Positions 23,529 through 33,176 of a stretch of DNA of 35,601 nt are shown here, piece after piece. Numbering within the stretch: position 1 is the first letter of the stretch; each line of letters starts with the position of its first letter. Below the pieces are notes generated by a model. It made no database searches, had not been told where the DNA came from, and saw only the letters and a list, made by a program, of their open reading frames with translations. Origin of the DNA: Chloroflexota bacterium (GTDB taxonomy: Bacteria; Chloroflexota; Anaerolineae; Aggregatilineales; Phototrophicaceae); NCBI GenBank assembly GCA_011525385.1, contig WTGF01000036.1, positions 1 through 35,601 on the forward strand. The letters run 5' to 3'. A program made the position numbers and the translations under genes.

Positions 23529-25334
23529 GTGACCCGACCTAGATTGAAATCCAAACACATTTGGCTTTTCCTGGTAACTGCGTTGCTGTTATTGCCCTTG
23601 GGGCGAGCGTTGGCCGCCGATATCACGGTCGATGAAGACTGCAGCTTGTACAACGCGGTCCTGTCCGCAAATGGGGAAGAACAAGTTGAGCCGTTAAACA
23701 GTTGCGAAGACGGAGACGAAGCAGTCGACGAAGAGCAGACGGGCGCCGATACGATCACGATTGATTTGGCGGGTACTGAAGAAGGTACGATTACGCTAAC
23801 ATCGACATTGAGCATCACCTCCGACGTCATTGTTGATGGCGCCGGGTTCGTAGTAAACGGGGACGATAGCTATCAAATCTTCAATATTGACGGCGGCTCG
23901 CTCGAGATCATGAATCTGACGATGACCTCTGGTTCCAGCGAAGCGAATGGCGGCGCAATCTATGTCAGCAATGGTTCCCTTTCAATGAACAACAGCGTTA
24001 TCTCCAATAGCGCGTCAGCGAGCCACGGCGCTGGTATCTATGGCGAGAGCAGCGATATCGTTATCTCCAATAGCGCCATAAGCGCAAATACGGCTGGCGC
24101 CGATGAAGCGGTTTCGGGCGGTGGCATCTATTTTGTCGGCGGGGAAGAGAACAGTCTGCTAATCGACAAAAGCGGTCTCGACTCGAATAGCGCGACGGAT
24201 GACGGCGCTGGCTTGTACGTCAACAGCGGAAATGCGACGATCAGCAATACATCGTTCGCTGAAAACAGCGCGACCGACAAGGGAGGCGCTATCTATAATG
24301 CGGGAACCGCGACCCTTACCCATGTGACAATTGTCGATAACAGTGCAGAGACAGGCGGCGGAATTTACGACAACGCATTGCTCCATTTGTATAACAGCAT
24401 CCTGAGCGGCAATGTCCCGGAAGATTGTACGGGCACCTTGAACAGCAACATAGGCAACCTGATTCAAGACGGTTCCTGCGGGCATGAGGAATTGGTGGAA
24501 GATCCGATGTTGCTCAAACTGGCCGGATTACCGGTTTATTACGTACTGCAGGAGGCCAGCCCGGCGATTGATAGCGGAAACACAGGCAACTGCTTGCAGG
24601 AAGACCAACGCGGACTCGCACGCCTGGAGGGATTCTGCGATATTGGCGCCTCCGAATATTTGTCGGGATCATTTGCCTTCCAGATCCAAAGCGCAGTGGC
24701 AAACACAGCCACCACCGACACGGAGGATGATTCTACGGCTACGGCGTCGTCTGGATCACAAACAGCGCGGGCGACCGCAACGCCCACTTGCGAATCCTTG
24801 CCAACTGGCGTAACGGTGACCGGCTATGTTAGCGGAACCCAATGCCAGGAAAGAGATGCTGCTGGCGTCGGGAACCAAGTCATCATTGACTATGGTTTCA
24901 AAAAGGCGATAGATCTCTGGGGATACGTGCCCGAAAGCGGCCTCAGGATCTGCTTTCAGGATACCGGTACGATCATCTTGCTCGACGCCGCAACCTCGCC
25001 ACGTACGATCATTCCCTTGCCCACAGTCACCGACGGAGACTGGCGTTGCGCGGATGTCGATCGTGAAGGCACAGCGGTTTTGATGAATCAAGACTTCTTG
25101 TCTACCGAAGCGGCTATCAACGCGGAAGTCCCGCTGAGCGATTGCACGGTTACGACCACCGACATTCTTAATGTGCGCAACGAGCCTGCGGGCGGTACGA
25201 TACTGGCCGTGCTCTTGAACGACGTCAGTCTTACATCCAGCACGCGTACCGCAGCATGGTTCAAAATCGACTATTACGGGATCGTCGGTTGGATCAGCGC
25301 CGACTACGTCACGACAACAGACACCTGTCAATAG
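23529..25334 (+). CDS. Secreted beta-helix protein with C-terminal SH3-like domain
   Basis: This is a 601-residue exported protein. A signal peptide covers 1-30 (basic start, WLFLVTALLLLPLG, cleavage after ALAA). The mature start DITVDEDCSLYNAVLSAN with a later NSCEDGDE matches the CSLRDAI-type opening of bacterial parallel beta-helix surface proteins. Residues about 80-330 are short Gly/Asn/Ser repeats such as GGAIYVSNGSLSMNNSVISN, GAGIYGES and GGGIYFVGG, typical right-handed beta-helix coils. Residues 385-420 are a Thr/Ser-rich linker. The last 70 (ILNVRNEPAGGT ... AWFKIDYYGIVGWISADYV) form an SH3-like domain, possibly binding the wall. The start is GTG at 23529; the ATG two bases earlier runs straight into a stop. 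A surface or adhesive role is inferred. Confidence 0.88.
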   Translation: MTRPRLKSKHIWLFLVTALLLLPLGRALAADITVDEDCSLYNAVLSANGEEQVEPLNSCEDGDEAVDEEQTGADTITIDLAGTEEGTITLTSTLSITSDVIVDGAGFVVNGDDSYQIFNIDGGSLEIMNLTMTSGSSEANGGAIYVSNGSLSMNNSVISNSASASHGAGIYGESSDIVISNSAISANTAGADEAVSGGGIYFVGGEENSLLIDKSGLDSNSATDDGAGLYVNSGNATISNTSFAENSATDKGGAIYNAGTATLTHVTIVDNSAETGGGIYDNALLHLYNSILSGNVPEDCTGTLNSNIGNLIQDGSCGHEELVEDPMLLKLAGLPVYYVLQEASPAIDSGNTGNCLQEDQRGLARLEGFCDIGASEYLSGSFAFQIQSAVANTATTDTEDDSTATASSGSQTARATATPTCESLPTGVTVTGYVSGTQCQERDAAGVGNQVIIDYGFKKAIDLWGYVPESGLRICFQDTGTIILLDAATSPRTIIPLPTVTDGDWRCADVDREGTAVLMNQDFLSTEAAINAEVPLSDCTVTTTDILNVRNEPAGGTILAVLLNDVSLTSSTRTAAWFKIDYYGIVGWISADYVTTTDTCQ

Positions 25335-25355
25335 CCTTTGGCAACCGCTCTCTCG

Positions 25356-25387
25356 ATCCCTCCATGACGCGACATGGGGGGATTTTT
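25356..25387 (+). terminator. Rho-independent terminator after the beta-helix gene
   Basis: Arms ATCCCTCCATG (25356-25366) and CATGGGGGGAT (25373-25383) form 11 pairs with one G-T, a six-base loop and a TTTTT tail. It sits 22 bases after the stop. Confidence 0.9.
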
Positions 25388-25418
25388 GCGTCGCAATGGA
25401 AGAATACGCTCGCCTATA

Positions 25419-25424
25419 TATAAT
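25419..25424 (+). promoter_or_regulatory. Possible -10 box for the second dehydrogenase
   Basis: TATAAT in an AT-rich run (TATATATAATC), 37 bases before the SDR start and just after a terminator. No good -35 at 16-18 bases was found, so support is modest. Confidence 0.35.
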
Positions 25425-25461
25425 CTAATTCTGTCGTTCATATGCAAGAAAGACAGATCTC

Positions 25462-26220
25462 ATGCGGTTTACCGACAAAGTTATACTCGTTACTGGCGCT
25501 TCTCGCGGAATCGGTCGAGAAGTTTCCCGACAATTCGCCGAACGGGGTGGCAAAGTCGCCATCCATTACAAACAGAATGCCTACGCGGCGAGAACGACAC
25601 TTAATACGCTTTCGGGGCGCGGTCATAAGATCTTTCAAGCCGATCTGGCAGATCCCGCCGCTGTACAACCCCTGGTCGATTCGGTCGTGAAGCAGATGGG
25701 AGGCATCGATATCTTGATCAACAATGCCGGCATCTACGAGGAGAGACCGCTCACCGACGTCGGCTACGAGGAGTGGCAAGCGCATTTTCAACGCGTCATT
25801 TCTGTCAACTTGCTCGGCCCTGCGAACCTCATTTACTGTGTCGCACAAAAGATGATCGGGCACGGCGGCGGGCGAATTGTCAATATTTCGTCGCGAGGCG
25901 CATTCCGCGGCGAGCCGACGGCGGTGGCCTATGGCGCCAGCAAAGCCGGACTGAACAGTATGGGACAATCTCTGGCGCAGTTGCTGGGTCCCCACAACAT
26001 ATTCATCGGCACGGTCGCGCCCGGTTTCGTAGAAACGGATATGGCCGCCGAACGGCTGGCGCAAGCGGATGGCGACGAGATCAGGAATCAATCCCCGCTT
26101 GGGCGCGTCGCCAGGCCGGAAGACGTTGCCTACGTCGCGCTTTTCCTGGCATCAGCGGGCGCGGAGTTTTCCACGGGTTGTATTGTGGACGTTAACGGCG
26201 CCTCGTACTTGCGCACATGA
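25462..26220 (+). CDS. Short-chain dehydrogenase/reductase, FabG-like
   Basis: This is a 252-residue classical SDR. The cofactor loop is TGASRGIG at about 11-18, NNAG at 86-89, the catalytic Ser in NISSRG and the YGASK motif at about 152-156. PLGRVARPEDVAYVALFLASAGAEFSTG is the usual C-terminal region of FabG-type enzymes. HYKQN after the second strand, with no acid there, fits NADP(H). The substrate cannot be read; 3-oxoacyl thioester reduction or sugar/alcohol oxidation are both possible. An acetyltransferase gene follows 16 bases later on the same strand, so the pair may be co-transcribed. Confidence 0.92.
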   Translation: MRFTDKVILVTGASRGIGREVSRQFAERGGKVAIHYKQNAYAARTTLNTLSGRGHKIFQADLADPAAVQPLVDSVVKQMGGIDILINNAGIYEERPLTDVGYEEWQAHFQRVISVNLLGPANLIYCVAQKMIGHGGGRIVNISSRGAFRGEPTAVAYGASKAGLNSMGQSLAQLLGPHNIFIGTVAPGFVETDMAAERLAQADGDEIRNQSPLGRVARPEDVAYVALFLASAGAEFSTGCIVDVNGASYLRT

Positions 26221-26236
26221 TGACTCCATCAAATAT

Positions 26237-26797
26237 ATGAAACCGATCGACTTGCGAACCGACCGACTGCGCATTCGGCAGTTTCACGAGCGAGACGCCG
26301 AAGACTGTCTCCGCTTTCGAGCGCAAGTCTTCGGCATTCAAGAACCACGGCAAAGAGGGGTGGATTGGCTGCAATGGACAATCGACAGCTACCGCGAACT
26401 GGCTCAACTTGGGCAGCCACCCTATGCTGACTACGCCCTAGAAGCGCGCTCGAACGGGAATTTTCTTGGCTCGGTAGGGATCGTGCCGACGGTCATAGCC
26501 TGGGGCGCGCTGGGGGACGATCCGGCTGATAATCTACTCAGTCCAGAGGTCGGCCTGTTCTGGGGAATCATGCCGCGCTATCGAAGACGAGGATTCGCCA
26601 GCGAAGCTGCTATGGCATTGCTAGACTATCTGTTTCGAGAGTTGCATATTGCCCGCGTAGTGGCCACGACGGAAAAAGACAATATCGCTTCTCAAAGGAC
26701 GATGGAGCGATTGGGCATGACTCTCCAGCGCAATCACTTGTCCGAACCGTCTTGGTGCCAAGTCGTCGGTGTGATCAAGCATCCGCGCCGGCGCTGA
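26237..26797 (+). CDS. GNAT acetyltransferase, RimJ/RimL-like
   Basis: This is a 186-residue GNAT protein. LRTDRLRIRQFHERDAEDCL is the typical start of the RimJ/RimL group. GLFWGIMPRYRRRGFASEAAMALLDYLF is motif A with the CoA loop RRRGFA, and TTEKDNIASQRTMERLGM is motif B with its N-x-x-S. Compared with the GNAT at 19851 it has a longer variable region before motif A (IVPTVIAWGALGDDPADNLL). The reading frame is open for 56 codons upstream inside the dehydrogenase gene; the ATG at 26237 is chosen because family similarity starts there. It has no obvious ribosome site, which suggests coupling to the dehydrogenase. The acceptor is unknown. Confidence 0.88.
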   Translation: MKPIDLRTDRLRIRQFHERDAEDCLRFRAQVFGIQEPRQRGVDWLQWTIDSYRELAQLGQPPYADYALEARSNGNFLGSVGIVPTVIAWGALGDDPADNLLSPEVGLFWGIMPRYRRRGFASEAAMALLDYLFRELHIARVVATTEKDNIASQRTMERLGMTLQRNHLSEPSWCQVVGVIKHPRRR

Positions 26798-26923
26798 TTC
26801 TACAATATTCACAGTGCCGTCTATCGCATCCCTATGTTAGACTTTATCTCGGATGGCAACGGAATCCGTGGCCGTGTCCTGCGCGATGGCAGGCCCGTTT
26901 TCGAAAAAAGTGAGGAGAATGCA

Positions 26924-28513
26924 ATGAACCGTAAACTTATTAGTGTTTTGGTCTTGGTCGTTTTGCTTGCCGGCGTCGCCGGCGCGCAAGACGACAGCTT
27001 CGAGTTGACGATCATGCACACCAACGATGTGCATGGTCATCATGAGCCGCAGCGCAACGGCGATGGCGGCGCGGCGCGGCAAGCCACAGTAGTCAACCAG
27101 ATCCGCGCCGAGGTTGACAATCATCTGTTGCTGGACGGCGGCGACCGCTTCACGGGAACGCTGTTCCACGTTCAGTATCGCGGGCAGGACAGCGTTCAGA
27201 TCATGAATGCCATCGGCTACGATGCCATGGCTTTGGGCAATCACGAATTTGACGACGGCAGCGAAGTTCTGGCCGCCTTTGTCAAAGGGCTTAACTTCCC
27301 GGCGCTTAGCGCCAATACCGATTTCAGCGAAGATCCACTGCTGGCGGGCTTGATCGAGCCGTCGGTCATCCTTGAGGTTGGGGGCGAGCAGATCGGCATC
27401 ATCGGCTTGACGACGCCGGAAACCGCGATTCTTGCCAAACCCAGCGAGCATCTTGTGTTCCACTACGATTTGATCAACATAACGCAAGAACAAGTCGATA
27501 TACTAACTGCCGAAGGCGTGGACAAAATCATACTGCTCACGCATATTGGATACGGCGCCGATCTGGAAGTTGCGCAGGGGGTCAGCGGAGTCGACGTTGT
27601 GGTAGGCGGCCACACCAATACCTTCCTTAGCAACACCTACAGCGGCGCCCTTGGCGAATATCCGACCGTGGTAGAGAGCGCAAGCGGGGAACCGGTATTG
27701 GTCGTGCAAGCCAGCACCAAGACAGTTTACCTCGGTCGCCTGGATGTCGAGTTTGACGGCGATGGTCTGGTATCCGATTGGGACGGCGACGCCATCTTGC
27801 TGAGCCGCTACATCAGCCCGGATCCGGATATTAGCGACTTGATCGCCGGCTTGGCGGAACCAATCGCGGAACTGCGCGCGCAACCTGTCGGGGAAGCCGC
27901 CGTGGCGCTGACCGGCACCAGCCCACGCCTCTGCCGCATTGAAGAATGCTTGCTGGGCAACGTGATCAGCGACGCCGTGCTTGAGGATACGGGCGTCGAT
28001 ATCGTCTTCCAAAACGGCGGCGGCATCCGCGCGGATATCGCCGAGGGCCAAGTAACACTGGGAGATGTTCTCACGGTGCTGCCCTTCGGCAATTTGATCA
28101 GCACCTTTGAACTGTCAGGCGCCGACGTCATTGCAGTCCTCGAGAACAGCGTGAGCCGTATTGAACTTGACGAGAACAACAATCCTTCTGTGGATGGGGC
28201 ATCCGGTCGCTTCATGCAGGTAGCGGGCTTGCGTTATACCTTTGACGCCACGCAGGAAGTCGGCAACCGCATCGTCAGCGTCGACGTCATGCAAGAGGGC
28301 GAATACGTCGCATTGGATGCGGATGCAATCTACAGCGTCGCCACCAACGACTTCGTACGCGCCGGCGGAGACGGCTACTCCGTGCTGGCCGAGAACGCCA
28401 TCAATCCCTACGATCAAGGGCGTCCGCTGGATCAAGTCGTGGCCGATTACATCGCCGCCAACAGCCCGATCAGCGCCATGCTGGAAGGGCGCATCAGTCA
28501 TCAGGCCGGCTGA
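26924..28513 (+). CDS. Exported 5'-nucleotidase/UshA-family phosphohydrolase
   Basis: This is a 529-residue secreted enzyme that likely removes phosphate from nucleotides or nucleotide sugars outside the membrane. The start at 26924 follows GAGGAG. The signal peptide is LISVLVLVVLLAGVAGAQ. Metal ligands of the metallophosphatase domain are all visible: MHTNDVHGH, LLDGGDRFTG, ALGNHEFDDG, LLTHIGYG and VVGGHTN. The C-terminal substrate domain has FQNGGGIRADI, VLPFGN and ATNDFVRAGGDGY, the nucleoside-binding segments. The length is normal. It stands alone and is closed by a terminator. A role in phosphate or nucleoside scavenging is the standard inference; 2',3'-cyclic phosphodiesterase activity is also known in the family. 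Confidence 0.95.
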   Translation: MNRKLISVLVLVVLLAGVAGAQDDSFELTIMHTNDVHGHHEPQRNGDGGAARQATVVNQIRAEVDNHLLLDGGDRFTGTLFHVQYRGQDSVQIMNAIGYDAMALGNHEFDDGSEVLAAFVKGLNFPALSANTDFSEDPLLAGLIEPSVILEVGGEQIGIIGLTTPETAILAKPSEHLVFHYDLINITQEQVDILTAEGVDKIILLTHIGYGADLEVAQGVSGVDVVVGGHTNTFLSNTYSGALGEYPTVVESASGEPVLVVQASTKTVYLGRLDVEFDGDGLVSDWDGDAILLSRYISPDPDISDLIAGLAEPIAELRAQPVGEAAVALTGTSPRLCRIEECLLGNVISDAVLEDTGVDIVFQNGGGIRADIAEGQVTLGDVLTVLPFGNLISTFELSGADVIAVLENSVSRIELDENNNPSVDGASGRFMQVAGLRYTFDATQEVGNRIVSVDVMQEGEYVALDADAIYSVATNDFVRAGGDGYSVLAENAINPYDQGRPLDQVVADYIAANSPISAMLEGRISHQAG

Positions 28514-28549
28514 TCGCTCGCATGACAGAGTAAAGCAAGATTCGGGAAG

Positions 28550-28576
28550 ACCGCTGGCGGAAGCCGGCGGTTTTTC
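28550..28576 (+). terminator. Rho-independent terminator after the 5'-nucleotidase gene
   Basis: ACCGCTGGC (28550-28558) pairs with GCCGGCGGT (28563-28571), with one T-G, around a GGAA loop of GNRA type. TTTTTC follows. Confidence 0.92.
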
Positions 28577-28706
28577 TTTGAGCGTCAGACGGCCGCTCGC
28601 GCCCGGTCTGACGTAATCGCATACTGACTGGTGAAGACCCCGAATTGGAACTATGCTATAGGCAGATTTCGCGCGGCAATGGTCAATACCAGCGTAGCAT
28701 TTTCCC

Positions 28707-31700
28707 ATGCAAGACGGCGGCAGCTTCTACGACATTTTCTTCATCTACCATCCGGAAGACATCGAATTCACGCGTCGATTGGCTGAGCGGCTAGTTGCCG
28801 GCAATATCGTCCCCCGCCTTGATGAAGATATTGGCAAGTCTGAAGCAAGTCCACAGGCGCTGCGAGATACAATACTGCGCTCGCATACGATTGCGATTGT
28901 CCTGTCGCCAGATTCAGCCGAAAGCCAATTGTGCAATGAATTGATTGAATACGCGGTCGCCAACGGCAAGCGCTTCATCAGTTTGATCATCAACGAAGCA
29001 ATCGCCGTCGCGGTCCATCCGGCCATTGCTGAAAACGCCTACGTTTTCTTGCGCGAGGAAGATGACTTCGATTCCAGCCTCGCTACCTTGATTCAACTTT
29101 TGCAAGTTGACGCTCACCTGCGTCTGCATACCGAGTTGCTGGTCAGCGCCAGCGCGTGGAATCTGGAAGGGCGCAGGAGCGATCTGCTGCTCGCCGCGGA
29201 GCGCGCGGAAGAAGCGCGCCAGTGGCTGGCGGAGGGAGCCAACCGTAGCCCGAAGCCATCGCAGCTTCTGGTTGAATTCATCCACGCCAGCCGCCGGCAA
29301 AAGCCGACGCCTGCTGGCGGATTCCCGACGCATTTCGCGCTTGGCCTGTTTGCCGTCTTGATCGTGGTCGCGGTTGTCGGGATCGTTCAGAGCGCGATGG
29401 CGGGCCAAAACGCGGCAACCGTCACCGCAGCCTTCCTCGCGACTAGTGAGCAAGGCGCGCGATCCGCCGCCGCAAGCGCAACGGCAGAGAGCAACAGCGC
29501 CGTTCGGGTTATATCGAATCTCGCGGCAACCAGCGTCCGCATCAGAGAAGAGGTTTTAGCAACTGCGGCCGTCCAAGCGCAATACGCGGCCAGACAGGCG
29601 GCGATGGCCGCGACCTCCCAAGAAGCGACGGCCATCCACGCTGCCAACGTCCGCGCCACAGAAAGGGCGCAACTGCAGAGCGAGATCGCCGCGCAGGCTG
29701 TCATCGACGGCGCCGGGCGCGCGCTCGCGGATGGCGACCTCGACCTGGCTCTGGCATTAGCCTGGGAAGCTGCGCAAACGCTCGAGAATCCCTGGCCGGC
29801 TTTGCAGATCCTTCGTCAGGGGCTTGAGCGCAGTCCAGCGGCGACGATTGATAACATCTCATTCCTGCAGGTGCATCCGCACGGCGAACAAATTGCTCTA
29901 GTCCCGGGTTCAGGCCGGCGTGTACTCGTTTATAACAGTCAAACCGGGCGGCTCGACTATGAAATTGACGATCACGAAGGTGATATCAGCGCGATCGCAT
30001 ATGCTGGCGATGGGCAGTTGTTGATCAGCGCGGCGGGGGATGGAGAAGTGGTCATTCGATCCAGCGAAGATGGCGCCGCGCGCTATCGCTTGGGTGAACA
30101 TAAGGGCGCCGTTCGGGCGATGGCCGCATATCGAAGCAACAGCAAGTTGGTCACGGCCGGCGATGATGAACTCATCCTTTGGGATCTCGATACCGGGCGG
30201 AGCCTGGCTACCTACGCGCCGGAATCGGGCGACGGGCTGGTGATCAGAGACCTGCTGGTGACCGCCGACGACGCGCGCCTTATCGTCTGGTCGGATGCCG
30301 GCGGGGTGGTCAATATGGCGCAGCATTCGGCCGAGACGCTGGCGCTGCTTAGTCCGGACAGCGGCGGCCGCGTTTACCTGGGCTACGACCGAACGGGCGG
30401 CATCGCCTACAGCGGCGGTCGTAGTTTGCCAGCTTATGCCGGGGATCCCAACATCGGCGACCTTGTGCTCTGGAACCCCGCTACCGGCGAACAATTAACA
30501 CGAGTTTCCGAGGGTTTCAACTGGTCGCTCATCAGCGGAGGCAATATCGCCAGCGCGACTGACAGTCTCCAATTCATCGCATTTGGCGACGACACTGCCC
30601 TGCTCGGCGTACAGAATAGCACTGACGAGAAACGCTTGGCGCTAATTGCCCTCGACGAAGGGACAGTTCTGCGGACCTATGACGACGAGTTTGCCGCCAG
30701 TCTGGTCTGGGCGCATTTCCTTAATTCAGATCTTGCCCTGTCTCTGACCAGCGACAACCGACTGGTCACATGGTCTAGCAAGAATGGCAGCTTGATCCGC
30801 CAGGTGGGCCATTCGCCGCAGCCTCTGGCGCGAATTGAAGTCGACGCGGGGGGCAGGACCGCAGTGGGACAGGCAGTCGATGGCAGCGTCTATCTTTGGC
30901 CGATAGCGCCAGCGCTGTCGGGCCAGCCCCGGATTCTGGATGAGTCCGCCGACGATATCAGGATCAATCAGTCGGGAGGGGCGCTGCTCGTGAGTGACAG
31001 CGGTGGTACGCGGCTTATGAGAATAGTCGATGAGGAAATTCTATTCCAGAGCGACGGGGGCAGCCTGACGCGGATAAACGAAGGCGGCTCACATTTCGCC
31101 ATATCAGTTGGTCGCGATATCTTTCTATACGACGCGCACAATGGCCAGGTGGCAGCAAGTTGGACAATTGACCGCGATGAGGTCAAGAACCTGCACTTGG
31201 CGCCACAGGGGGACGCGCTGCTGGTGGAAACCGAAGCCGGCGAAATGCTGCTGCTGCGAAGGGACCGAGCTGTGCCACAGCGACTGAACAAGGGAGACTT
31301 TGGAGAATCCAGGCTGGTCAGATTTGCGGGCGACAGCAGCGCAGTTCTCAGCTTGCACCCAGCAGGCGCTTTGTTGTGGCGAGGGGACAGCGCGGAGCCG
31401 ACGATAGCCTACGCGCTGGGACTAGCGCCCGAGTATGCCACGTCTGATCGCTTCAAGGTCGCATTTAGCGATGGCGGCGATCGTCTGTTTTTCTTCGTCA
31501 TGCTGGAAGGAGGCTTGGCAGGCCTGACCCTAGTCGATCTGGAAGAGGATTCAATCCAGCGTCACACTTTTGTCGATGTCGCTCACGGCGAATTGGCGGC
31601 CCAGGGCAAGTATCTCCTGCTAGCGCGGATTGATGGAAGCGTGCAAGTGCTTGATACGTCCAGCGGAGCGGTCCTCAACGAATACGCCGACGTCGGGGGC

Positions 31701-32009
31701 ATTGCTCGGAGATTAGAGCTTCTGGAAGAGCGAAACCGGCTCTACGCCGCCGCCGATAATCGTCTGCTGATATGGGACCTGGCATCGAAGGCCTTGGTAC
31801 AGCGCATCCAACATCCCGATGAAGTATTGGATTTCAGCCTCAGCCAGGACGGGCAGCATGTCGTAACCAAGGATGCCAGTGGCGTGTACAGGCTCATTCG
31901 AGTCGAAAGCGCGGAAGAGTTGCTTGATAGAGTGCGCGAACGGGTTGCGCCGCGCGAGTTGACCTGCACCGAACGCGAACAGTACCTCGCTGCCCCCTTC
32001 TGCGAGTAA
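28707..32009 (+). CDS. TIR domain - transmembrane - beta-propeller fusion protein
   Basis: This 1100-residue protein joins four parts. Residues 1-140 are a TIR domain (FYDIFFIYHPED, a Ser/Asp-rich SPDSAESQLCNELIEYA segment); Glu78 in CNEL sits where catalytic TIRs keep the NAD-cleaving Glu. Residues 141-198 are a conserved linker (ASAWNLEGRRSDLLL ... EEARQWLAEGANRSPKPS). One transmembrane helix spans about 211-232 (LGLFAVLIVVAVVGIVQSAM). Residues 235-335 form a long Ala/Arg/Glu helix, probably coiled coil. Residues about 380-1075 are WD40-like beta-propeller blades (ISAIAYAGDGQLLISAAGDG, LILWDLDTGRS, LLIWDLASKAL). The propeller should lie outside and the TIR inside. No STAND ATPase is present. 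It may be a membrane sensor that triggers NAD signalling or loss, but this is inference. A glycosyltransferase follows 15 bases on. Confidence 0.85.
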   Translation: MQDGGSFYDIFFIYHPEDIEFTRRLAERLVAGNIVPRLDEDIGKSEASPQALRDTILRSHTIAIVLSPDSAESQLCNELIEYAVANGKRFISLIINEAIAVAVHPAIAENAYVFLREEDDFDSSLATLIQLLQVDAHLRLHTELLVSASAWNLEGRRSDLLLAAERAEEARQWLAEGANRSPKPSQLLVEFIHASRRQKPTPAGGFPTHFALGLFAVLIVVAVVGIVQSAMAGQNAATVTAAFLATSEQGARSAAASATAESNSAVRVISNLAATSVRIREEVLATAAVQAQYAARQAAMAATSQEATAIHAANVRATERAQLQSEIAAQAVIDGAGRALADGDLDLALALAWEAAQTLENPWPALQILRQGLERSPAATIDNISFLQVHPHGEQIALVPGSGRRVLVYNSQTGRLDYEIDDHEGDISAIAYAGDGQLLISAAGDGEVVIRSSEDGAARYRLGEHKGAVRAMAAYRSNSKLVTAGDDELILWDLDTGRSLATYAPESGDGLVIRDLLVTADDARLIVWSDAGGVVNMAQHSAETLALLSPDSGGRVYLGYDRTGGIAYSGGRSLPAYAGDPNIGDLVLWNPATGEQLTRVSEGFNWSLISGGNIASATDSLQFIAFGDDTALLGVQNSTDEKRLALIALDEGTVLRTYDDEFAASLVWAHFLNSDLALSLTSDNRLVTWSSKNGSLIRQVGHSPQPLARIEVDAGGRTAVGQAVDGSVYLWPIAPALSGQPRILDESADDIRINQSGGALLVSDSGGTRLMRIVDEEILFQSDGGSLTRINEGGSHFAISVGRDIFLYDAHNGQVAASWTIDRDEVKNLHLAPQGDALLVETEAGEMLLLRRDRAVPQRLNKGDFGESRLVRFAGDSSAVLSLHPAGALLWRGDSAEPTIAYALGLAPEYATSDRFKVAFSDGGDRLFFFVMLEGGLAGLTLVDLEEDSIQRHTFVDVAHGELAAQGKYLLLARIDGSVQVLDTSSGAVLNEYADVGGIARRLELLEERNRLYAAADNRLLIWDLASKALVQRIQHPDEVLDFSLSQDGQHVVTKDASGVYRLIRVESAEELLDRVRERVAPRELTCTEREQYLAAPFCE

Positions 32010-32024
32010 AATCGGGGAATATCG

Positions 32025-33176
32025 ATGAAGCGAATCCTGTTTGCGTCCTGGTACACCGGTCTTGGCGGCGGCGAAACAGACCTGCTGACGCTGGCCGGTT
32101 CACTTGATGCCGGAGACTATGAATGCCATCTGCTGCTGCCGAGGGACGGGCAGTTAAGCGAGATCTGGCGCGAAAGGGTCGGTCCGGTCCACATCATTCC
32201 CTTTCGCGGCGCCACGACCTTCTTTGTGCCCCCCCTATGGGCGCGCTTCCCCGTGGTCAAGCGCTTCGCCAAGCTGCTGCAACGGGAGCGAATCGATCTC
32301 GCGCATAGCGATTATCACAGCTTGCCCATGATCGCCCCGGCGGCTCGAATAGCAGGACTGCCGTTGATCTTCACGCTCTGGGGTTGGTGGTTCAAGCCGA
32401 AACCCTGGCAGCGAAACTTCTTTCGCGACATACCGAAGACGGTAGCGCGTTCCATGGCTATCCGGGGCGGATATCTTGGCGAGCCCCCTTTCATGCCCCG
32501 CGAAAACCTGCCTGTAGTTTACCCAGGTATAGATACCGAGCGATTTCACCCGGATCTCGACGGGAATCGCTTGCGCGACGAACTGGACATCCCGCGCGAT
32601 GCGCCCCTGGTCGCCATGGTCGCCCGTTTTCAACGCGTCAAGGGACACCACGCCTTTCAATCCGTTGCTGAAGCTATCGCCAGGCAAGAACCGGCGGCGC
32701 GTTTCATCGTGGCCGGCGATAATGTCTTCGGCGTGGCCGCCGATGAGCGCTATCGGGATCAGATGTTGCAGGCTGCCAAGAGGAATAACATACTGTGTGA
32801 CCGTCTGCAATATATCGGTTTTCGTGACGATGTCGAGAATGTCTATGCAGCCGCGGACGTGGTGGTTTGCGCTTCTGAGTTTGAGAGTCTTGGCAAAGCC
32901 AACCTCGAGGCGATGGCCTGCGGGGCGCCAATCGTAAGCACCAACCGCGGAGGTCCGGCCGAGACAGTGCGCCAAGGCGAGACGGGATTTCTCATCGACC
33001 CCGGCGACATCGTTGGATTCTCCCAAGCGGCAATGCGGCTGCTTGGCGACGACAGGTTGCGAGAAAATATGGGACGCGCCGGGCGCGCTCAGGTCTGCGC
33101 GCGCTTCTCGATCGAGGCCGCGACAGAGGCCTATGGCCGCATATTCGAAGACTTGCTGAGGCTCAATTCACGGTAG
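32025..33176 (+). CDS. GT4-family glycosyltransferase
   Basis: This 383-residue enzyme is predicted to have the GT-B fold, transferring sugar from a nucleotide-sugar donor to an unknown acceptor. The N-terminal half has RILFASWYTGLGGGETDLL, a glycine loop for acceptor/donor binding. In the C-terminal half MVARFQRVKGHHAF and the retaining-GT signature CASEFESLGKANLEAMACGAPIV with GGPAETV and ETGFLID are clear, holding the E-x7-E motif. There is no membrane segment or signal peptide. It starts 15 bases after the TIR fusion gene, so the two likely share a transcript, but no polysaccharide gene cluster surrounds it. Its 3' end overlaps the convergent NAD(P)-binding protein gene by 14 bases. Confidence 0.92.
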   Translation: MKRILFASWYTGLGGGETDLLTLAGSLDAGDYECHLLLPRDGQLSEIWRERVGPVHIIPFRGATTFFVPPLWARFPVVKRFAKLLQRERIDLAHSDYHSLPMIAPAARIAGLPLIFTLWGWWFKPKPWQRNFFRDIPKTVARSMAIRGGYLGEPPFMPRENLPVVYPGIDTERFHPDLDGNRLRDELDIPRDAPLVAMVARFQRVKGHHAFQSVAEAIARQEPAARFIVAGDNVFGVAADERYRDQMLQAAKRNNILCDRLQYIGFRDDVENVYAAADVVVCASEFESLGKANLEAMACGAPIVSTNRGGPAETVRQGETGFLIDPGDIVGFSQAAMRLLGDDRLRENMGRAGRAQVCARFSIEAATEAYGRIFEDLLRLNSR

